NCBI RefSeq assembly: GCF_040802235.1
Contig: NC_133167.1
Span: 325,001 to 389,000, forward strand
DNA length: 64,000 nt
Source: Manis javanica
Taxonomy: Eukaryota > Chordata > Mammalia > Pholidota > Manidae
Direction of reading: 5' to 3'
This document shows positions 55,869 through 64,000 of this stretch, piece after piece (position 1 is the first letter of the stretch; each line of letters starts with the position of its first letter). The position numbers and the translations under genes were made by a program. Below the pieces are notes generated by a model, which worked only from the letters and a program-made list of their open reading frames with translations, was not told the DNA's origin and ran no database searches.

Positions 55869-58800
55869 AATTTCTCAGGAAATGGAGAATGTTTAAATTA
55901 TATCCTGACAGACAGCAAAGTAGTCCACTTGACATTTTATAATTACACTGGGATGAAGCTGAATTATTATTCAAAAGAAAACAGTTAAGTAAATGTCAGT
56001 ACCAAACGTGTGTCTGTTTTAGAAGGAACTACTGCAAGCAAGGCTTTACTAAAAAATATATTTTTTATCAATGTTACTACCGAACAGTTTCTGCAGCCCA
56101 CCCCTGCAGGAAGCGTGGTCGGGACGGGGCAATGGTGGGGCCGGGCAGGGTCGGGTGCAAGGGTGGCTCCTCAGTGGTGGAAACGAGTTAGGCGAGGAGG
56201 CCTGGCCTGGAAATGCAGCCGAAGGCAAGTCTGCAACGCTCCCAAAGCAGTGGGCACCCTGAGCACGTGGATTTGGGTCTCCAAATGCTCCTTTCCTCTG
56301 GGAAGACCAGGGCTCTCCAGGGTCTTGCAGGGTGAAGCGGGCACAGTACAAAACGAACCGGGAGGATCTTGTGTGAGAAGCAAACAAGCCCTCAAAAGGT
56401 GATGGGATGTGTCCGAGGGGCACAGGAGCCAGGCTGAAGGGCCTCCCAGCAGCCAGACACGGGTCAATTTATAGATGAAATAAATAACTAGTACAACTGA
56501 TTAAAACCCTGCTTTCAATATTTTGAGTTATAACAATAACACAACCCGTGAATCCAGTGACAAGAAGGAACTAGAGGAATGGGGAGAAAACCTGTCCAGG
56601 AGCATGGAGGTGGACCAGAAAAGCCACCGCTTGCCCCTGGGACTCACCCTCCCAAGAAGCCTAGCCTGGGCCTGATCACGAGCCAGTGTCGGACCAGCCC
56701 ATCTTACGGCCATTTGACACAATGACCAGCTCATAACCTGCTAAAACATCAAGGTCATGAGCAGTCAAGGGAAGAAGAATGTTCTAGATCGAAAAGACTG
56801 GAGACCCAGCTACGGCTGGGCACGGGGTCACTGGACCTCAGATTGGCTTTGTTGTGATAAATGGGATCAGGGCGAGCAGAGTGACCACTGAAGACGGGTT
56901 GGGGTGAGGAAGTGTTTGTAGTTCTCCTGGAAGCTCAAAAGGGCTATTGTCTAAAATGTACTTAAACACTTTCCTGGCTTTTCTCTTCTACTCTTGACCA
57001 TCGTGACCTCTTATTCTTTTGTGCAAACTCGAGATGGACAGCAGCGAGGTGAGGGACGTTCTCCTCTCAAGAGACACTGAAGAGACCAGGAGCCCCAAGC
57101 AGGCCCGAGGTGCAGCCGTCCCACCCCCAGGCTCCTGAGATGGGACAGGGAGGGAGCACTGCTAACAGGGGCGGGCGACTCACATGTTCTGGAAGTAGAT
57201 ACTGGCGATACCTGCGCAATTCCGCAAATACACTAAAAAGAACTGAATGTGAACTTGAAAACGGCGCGTTTTATGTGTGTGAATTAATTTAAGAGACGTC
57301 CAAGTTAAGAGATGTCCTCAAAGCCAAGATCAAAATGTTAGAGTCTAAATGGGAACTGAAGCATCCTAGGCTCCCCAAATATTGCCCAACACAAAATCAC
57401 TCTAATTTCTACTCAAAACAAAAAAACACTGGATGATTTGCCACTGTTTTCAAAGAGAGGCAAACACACACAGAAAACAGAAAACATCAGCAAGAGGAAA
57501 GGAAGGAACCCCCACGATCCCAGCTCTCAACTCCAGACCCATCTGGGCCCAGGGCAGAGGCTTCGGAGAGCAGACACCGCGGGAGACAGAGAAAGGCGTC
57601 ATCCCGGGAAAGGCACGGACAGCAGTGCGGATGCACAGGTGCTGCAGCCGCCTGCCTGCCTTTCTGTTTCCTCTTCTGGTCAAAATAAAAAGTTACTATG
57701 TCCCACGGTTTTAGCCACCGTCACAGGTGAAGAGTGAACAGAAGCCAGGACGCTCGAAGCCTCTCCTCCTGCCCCTCACCTTGCCTGGAGGGGCTCTGAG
57801 ACGCAACCCCTACACACACCTGTATGCTCACCATCATTTCTATCACACAACCTAGGGCCTGACTCCAAGTGTCAAACGAGACTGGAAACAAAACCAGGCG
57901 GTGCCAGGCTGGCCCTGCCCTGTGTCTGGCTCCGTTGCTACCCGACTCACAGTGACAGTGAGATCTCACCACCTGGGTCACCGCCCCGATGGGCTTCAAC
58001 TTGCCCCTCCCCGCCCTCCCTCAATTTGCGCTAAATTCTAAATTGGGCGTTTCTATCACTGGTCACGTAAGTATTGCTCACACACTGAGCTATGGTGAAT
58101 TATATTTTGTTCCTTTAATTTTAATTTTCCTTGAGTTACTAACTGCCTCTTTCATTTGCTTAATTTTCTATGTACCTATCGCTAACTGAACCCAGAGTAA
58201 CCCACAGAGCTTCAAGACACTGCTGCGCACCGCCCCACGACCTGGTTGATGGGCTTAGTTTTCCGGGCGGCAGCCCGCCCTGCAGCTGGAGGGCTCCTTG
58301 CGCCTGCTCCCCACCTTTATGCACCCCTCTAAGGGACCTTAGGGACAGGGGTGCAGACAGTTTTGAAAACTGAACATCTGAAAACTATAGCTTCTTTCTG
58401 TACAGAAGTCACATGGGACAGGGCTTAGCATTCACGGCTGGGATGATTTTCTCCCTCGTTTGGGCCCACATCTGCTCCCAGTGCTGCAGCTGGCATGGCA
58501 ACTCCGTTTCCGTCGCTTCCTCCCCTCTCCACCACCACCTGACCTTTCATGCCAGCCTGCACTCCTTCCTTGACTAGAACATGAGGTGTCTTCAATATGG
58601 AGATTCAGCCTGGAGTCCTGGAAGGTTTTCCTCATGTAATTCCTCTAACAATTTTCTTCTGCTGTTTTTGGGTCCTCTAGGACGCCTGGAGAGCAGACCT
58701 CCTGGACTGCTCTTTGAATTTACTTTTCTCTCCCATCTTCTGTCCTTTCTCTTTTATTCCACTTTGTGGAGATTTCTTCAACTCAGCCTTTCAAATACAG

Positions 58801-59433
58801 TCTCTTCTGCTACTATGTCTGCAAACATTCTTGTCTTCTGCGGTTCCCAGGAATCCGTCCTGCTCTCCTTTCAGAGATGCAAGGTTCTCTCTCATTTCTG
58901 TGAGGTTCTTTAGAAAATGCAATACAGGCCCACACTGGCACAGCTCCAATCCCACAGGCTCCCAGAACATGTCTGCAGCGAAAAGCCTGCTGTCACTCCT
59001 TCGCTGGCCTGCTGGCCACGGTGGCCTTCCCAGCATGGCTTGTCTGCGTGGAGTGAACAGTGTGTGTGCACTTTCCCCTGTTTGCTCCGCAGCCATAGCA
59101 AGCTACACACAGTTCTGCATCCCCTCCCTGTATCGCAACACGCCTTGAAGATGTTTCATGGAGGATGCAGAGAGCTCCCGGAGTCCGTACGGTCGCCCAG
59201 TGCTGCATAATGTGGGCGCCCTTCTCTGAGCACCCCTGTGACTCGCCAGCAGTATCTTACTACTCAGCAAACCAGGCTGAGTGAAAAGACGGACTGTCCC
59301 CGCTCATGAGGGGGCAGTGCGAGCACGCTGCTTGACAGAGGACTAGTGTCCTCTGAGGGTTCTGCAGGCTGTTGTTTTTCCTTTTCTTTCAACCTTGGTG
59401 CTGGTTGTTTCTTCTGAATATTAATTTGGTATT
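55869..59433 (-). other. FARP2: FARP2 intron
   Basis: This intron part has chance frames on both strands and no recognised exon or clear repeat. Confidence 0.6.
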
Positions 59434-59448
59434 AAATTACCAAGGGAG

Positions 59449-60187
59449 TTCAACCATTGTGGAAAGCAATATGGAGGTCCCTCAAAAAACTAAAAATAGA
59501 AATACCATTTGACCCGGGAATTCCACTCCTAGGAATTTTCCCAAAGAAAACAAGTTCTCAGATTCAAAAAGACAGATGCACCCCTATGTTTATTGCAGCA
59601 CTATTTACAATAGCCGAGATATGGAAGCAACCTAAGTGTCCATCAGTAGATGAATGGATAAAGATAATATGGTACATATACACAATGGAATACTATTCAG
59701 CCATAAGAAAGAAACAAATCCTACCATTTGCAACCACACGGATGGAGCTGGAGGGTATTATGCTCAGTGAAATAAGCCGGGCAGAGAAAGACAAGTACCA
59801 AATGGTTTCACTCATTTGTGGAGTATAAGAACAAAGAAAAAACTGAAGGAACAGAACTGCTGCAGACACAGACTCCAAGAAGGGACTAGCAGTTATCGAA
59901 GGGGAGGGGTAGGAGAGGGCAGCTGGGGAGGGAGGGAGAAGGGGATTGAGGGGCATTATGATTAGCACACATGGTGTGTGTAGGGGGCATGGGGAAGACA
60001 GTGTAGCACAGAGAAGACAAGCAGTGACTCTGTGGCATCTTACTGCACCGATGGACAGTGACTGCAATGGGGTGTTGGGGGGACTTGATAATATGGGTGA
60101 ATGTAATAACCACAATGTTGCTCATATGAAACCTTCATAAGATTGTATTATCAATGATACCTTAATAAAAAAAAAGTAAAGTAAAAT
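59449..60187 (+). mobile_element. 5'-truncated L1 with target-site duplication
   Basis: The element starts inside ORF2 at the Val-Glu-Ser-Asn-Met-Glu-like region. It encodes an open 123-codon C-terminus (59,457-59,828) with Met-Phe-Ile-Ala-Ala-Leu-Phe-Thr-Ile-Ala and Tyr-Tyr-Ser-Ala-Ile, then a G-rich 3' UTR, AATAAA near 60,163 and an A-rich tail. The flanks AAATTACCAAGGGAG (59,434-59,448) and AAACTACCAAGAGAG (60,188-60,202) form a 15-bp duplication with two mismatches. The element is antisense to FARP2 and lies within its intron. Confidence 0.93.
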
Positions 60188-60202
60188 AAACTACCAAGAG
60201 AG

Positions 60203-62244
60203 AGGCTTTCTTCCTATTTCTGGTGACCCTCGGTTCTCTGCTGTTCCACCTGGCAAACACTGATTCAGACGTCAGTCTGATGAGGGCCAGGGCACCAGTA
60301 GGGTCTGAAAGCATCTCTTCACAGATCACTTACTAAAGAGAACAAGTAAATGTGCAGTGAGGCTGCACAGAGGCTCAGGCATGGTGCTGGAGGAGGACAC
60401 CACATCACCCGGGCCTGGTTCAGCTGGGGACACATCACCCTGCATCTCATCACGGGGAACACCAGCCAATCACAGATGGGGAACACTGTGTTCAAAATGA
60501 AGAGGGATTGTGTTTAATACTGCTAATGTCATAAAAGATTAAGAAAAAGCTAAGTTCCAGATGAAGGAGTCTGCAGGCATGAAGCCAAGGCTGGGTCTGG
60601 TCCTGGGCCAGGTCCTGTCCTGGAAGAGGATAAGGCCCAAGGGCCTCCCTGGCCAGGTGACAGGGCTGGGGAGTGAGTGGTGCCTTAGGTCAAAGGGGTA
60701 TGTCGGCAGCTTCGACAGTGCCCTGGGGTTAGGTGAGGGTGTACCCTACTTTAGGGACACAATGAGACCCTTAGGTGCAATGGGCCTGACACAGGCAACC
60801 TACTCTCAAGGGCTTCAGAAAAAATCGTGCACATGCACGTTTGGTGGGGGGCAGTCAGGAAGGATGCACATGCCAGGGGTTTGTAGGTGCCAACGGGTGT
60901 ACTTCTGTGCTCCTCAAACTTACACAGCTTTTGCTACATTTGAAAGTGTTTCTGAGTGGCAGTCTTTAAAAGAGGGGCTCTCGGGTGCTGGCTGGCTCCT
61001 CTGTGGGCTGAGGCGGGGTCCAAGCCCGCCACCATGGGTCCCCAGCGCCAACACCTCTGGGAGCCTGTCCCGTTCCCAAGACATTGGCCGGCAGCACCCC
61101 CGGGCCAAGACCGTGCACAGCACAGGCTTCCTTGAACCCCACTTCCAGGGAGGCCATCATCCATACCTCTGAGCCCACCCTGGAGAGGAGACCTGGGCCT
61201 TTTCCAGGACAGGGGGTGCTGCTCGGCTGGGAGCAGGGCTGCGCTGAGCCAGCCTTCCCCCCTGCAGTCACTCCCTGCTCATCCACCCATTCCCAGCTTC
61301 CAACATTTTTTGACATTCCTCGTCTTCTGGTGTTTCTTCTTCTGCTCGTTGTTCTTACTGACTTAAAAAACAATTCCTATACTGTGTCTGGTGGGGTTTT
61401 GAGTGAACAGAAATGAATCCGTCTGCCACCTTGAATCTGAAGTCCCTTATTGCAGCCTTTTCCACTTCTTCGGTTACAATTTATCTTTTCCTGGGGACAC
61501 GGACTGTGACGGACACCTGCCCTTCCCTCCTCAGTGAGCAGGCAGGGGCCACCCACCCAAGGGTGGGGCTCACTCGCTTGTTCTCGTCACAGGTGGTAGA
61601 GAATGTAACAGAATTAACATTCTATTTTCAAAATTAGACTTTTCTGACAGGAAATTAAAATTTGACACTAAGCTAAAAAAAGAAAAAAAGAAAGCAAGCA
61701 TGGCTTGGCCGGGAGGCCTGTGTCAGACTTGGGCTCAGGTGAACCCAGGGCAAGGGGGCTGCCCGGGCTGGGGTGAGGGTCTGGCACCCCTGCAGCTGCT
61801 CTCAGGCTTGATGTCACACAGCCCAGCACTCATGCTGGACCACAAACAGGACTCAGGGGCCATTTCTGTGGCAGTTGACCTGTCCACTCTCAACTCACAC
61901 AGAATCCCCTAGGGCCACACTGATGGCCATCACAGGCAAGGATGGGGGAAGAGGGGGCTGGGCACCTGGGAAGCTCAGGGATGCCCGTCAAGCTTCAGCG
62001 GGGCCCCAGCGGTTCCCTGTCAGGACCAACAAGGGGGTGTGACAGGGTGCCCGGGGGGCAGAGCCGCCCCAAAAGTGAGGACCAGGACAAGAGACAATTC
62101 CTCTACTGGGTGAAACTTGGATCAGACGTACAAAATCCCTCCTCCAAGTCCAAGACCTTATTTGTCAGAACAAGAACTTACCAGCACGCAACACACCCAC
62201 ACAGCCCCACACAGCCCGCCGGCCCTTGCCTGGTGCCTCCCTAC
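60203..62244 (-). other. FARP2: FARP2 intron
   Basis: This is intron sequence between the L1 and the next FERM exon. A purine-rich A/G stretch at 61,674-61,697 is a simple low-complexity run. No exon was recognised. Confidence 0.6.
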
Positions 62245-62392
62245 CTGGAACACAAGGACCCCTGTGTGGGAAACGGCCAGGTGAATCTCGGCCCCTTCCC
62301 GATCGGAAGCTGTGTGGAATCTGATGCCATACATTTCCAACTTCCGGGCAACCTCAAGCACCTGGAAATCCGACTCAGCAGGTGTCTGGCCC
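62245..62392 (-). CDS. FARP2: FARP2 FERM exon (F2-F3 junction)
   Basis: This 148-nt exon follows GTTGCAG and ends at a GTAGGG donor. It gives [18 protein letters not shown], then Tyr-Gly-Ile-Arg-Phe-His, Ala-Ser-Asp-Arg-Glu-Gly and Gly-Val-Leu-Val-Phe-Gln. These are classic FERM residues at the end of lobe F2 and the start of F3. It is intact and nearly identical to human as I recall it. The preceding FERM exons must lie beyond the right edge. Confidence 0.96.
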
Positions 62393-64000
62393 CTGCAACA
62401 GAAACAGCTTGTCATTGCACAGAAAAGAACGTTTCCCCAAGAGCCAACGTTATAGACATGATCGGGAAAACAAGACAGAATAAGACAAATCAACAGAGGA
62501 GGCTTTGATTTTTAGAGGATGGATCACTCATCATTAAGTTTATTTATCCATTTGCAAATGCCGCACACCCAATACAGAGACTACAGAAACCGACTGCTTG
62601 CGTCTAGCCTGTAATCTGTTTCTTAACGGGCAAAATGTTGTCTTTGCGTCTCGAGAGGCTCAGCCTTACAATTTGTTCTCAGTACTGACAAGGGTAATGT
62701 GCTAACATTACACAAAGAGACTAATATTAAACGGTGGAAATCCCATGATAACACTGGTATACCATCAAACTCATTTCAATACTGGTAATGACTTATTTCA
62801 TGATGCTCGGATTCTAACCATTCGAGTACACTTCTGTAGAACGCAATTATGAAATGGAATAAAAGTACCATCAACACATATTTTATCCCCATGACTCTCT
62901 CCCACGGCACTGCGTCACTCAACTATGTCCATGGGTGTGTCACCAGGATGGGGCCAACGCCAACTCACGACCGGCCTTTAGGAGGGTGACAGGCAGAGAG
63001 AGGCACCTCAGGGCAAAGGCGATGTCCTGGTTGGGGGCACCCACAGCCAAGGCCTGGGCCCCACATGTGGGATTCTCTGCTAACCACCTTTTCTTCCCTC
63101 CGAATGCCTGAAACTTTGCATCTTCAAAGAATAACACGACTATATGGGTCCTGTGACCCCGAGGTCTCCACTCTCTGAATCTGATAAACACCTATCGACT
63201 TCCATGCCAGTCAACCATCAACAAGGAGAAACACTGCTGTGATCCCACAGTGGCCAAGCTGCCCTGACCTGGGAGGTGGCGTGTTCCCAGCGCTGCAGGG
63301 AACCCTGTTGGGGATGGGGTGGAGAGGGGCTGGGGAAGAACTGTGGTGCAGCTGTCACTTTGAATGTGCTTTTTGCGGGGCCAGAAAGAAGCAGGGTGTG
63401 GCGAGCTGCCTCCCCTCCTTGGAGAAGCCCAGAGCCTCCTGGACCAGGGTCACCTCAGACGGACGGCAAGGGCCATCTTGATGAGGTGTCAGGCGGGAAT
63501 GGGAAACATGTACTGGAACCAGAGCAAAGATGATCCTTTGTATAAAATGTCAGAAACCATGGCTGACTTGTGCTCGTGTTTCAGCGCTTTGTGGAGCAGA
63601 GGCTGTGAGCAACGAGACTGGGTCCTTAGCAGAACAGAATTCCAGGTGGAGTGCTGACGGTGAGGCTTCAGGGGTGTTGCCAGGCACTGTCTGGGGCTCA
63701 GAAGGCAGCCAAGGGAGCAGAGGGGGTGGCTGGGGGAGGTTCAGACTGGCGACCTCCGCACAGGCCAGGGAGTGGGGGACTGAAGGGGCTGCCTCTGCCC
63801 CCAGCCTGGGAGAGCTGTGGCAGGGCGGAGCCACTGCACAGAGCTCTGGGGGTGGCTGCCACCTACCCTGGTAGGGCGGCGGGCAGAGGGTGGAGCCACA
63901 GAGGACTGTTCTGGAGGTCCAGGGCTAACTGTCACCACCCCTTAGGTTGTGGAGTCCCTGGGCCCCAGGCCGCCTTTACAATTGGTCCATCTGGAAGCAC
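62393..64000 (-). other. FARP2: FARP2 intron (partial), no exon found
   Basis: This is sequence upstream of the FERM F2-F3 exon, AT-rich to about 62,930 and then GC-rich to the window end. I looked for the next upstream FERM exon, with its Gln-Gln-His-Cys-Leu-Glu-Lys core, and did not find it. Confidence 0.6.

Overview
This is nuclear DNA of a placental mammal. The evidence is split genes with GT-AG introns, CpG-island promoters, several ages of L1, and a Tigger1 transposon remnant. Three neighbouring genes are recognisable: BOK (minus strand, 3' exons beyond the left edge), STK25 (plus strand, complete) and FARP2 (minus strand, 5' exons beyond the right edge). As I recall it, human 2q37.3 carries the same trio as FARP2-STK25-BOK, so the window shows that block read backwards. 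I could not identify the species. I see no Alu, and I noticed no carnivore or bovid tRNA-type SINEs.

Layout. 1-5,758: BOK coding exons 2 and 3 with introns. 5,760-6,560: BOK CpG island. 6,560-19,250: intergenic DNA with old L1 and other worn repeats. 19,260-20,300: STK25 CpG-island promoter with two ZNF143-type motifs. 20,273-29,735: STK25, ten coding exons that join to exactly 426 codons plus stop. 29,740-64,000: FARP2 on the minus strand, convergent with STK25. Its FERM/FA exons (52,696-62,392) are clean. A 224-codon Ser-rich, acidic open segment (49,460-50,134) could be an alternative terminal exon.

The most interesting point is FARP2. In about 20 kb between its middle exon (50,320) and its last exon (30,380) I find only isolated pieces of the GEF half. 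These are two PH1 exons (one with an extra base that shifts the frame), one inter-PH exon with a conserved Trp replaced by Gly, and the terminal PH2 exon. I could not find the DH exons, the rest of PH1 or the middle of PH2. The interval is instead occupied by L1 and Tigger1 remnants. This suggests that the species may keep FARP2 only as a short FERM-FA protein, or that the assembly is missing sequence. It is an absence claim made by eye and needs a translated search.

The three genes share no pathway. BOK is a BCL-2-family cell-death effector, STK25 is a GCKIII kinase of the Golgi and STRIPAK, and FARP2 is a FERM-domain Rac/Cdc42 regulator. I found nothing that looks like a new biological system.
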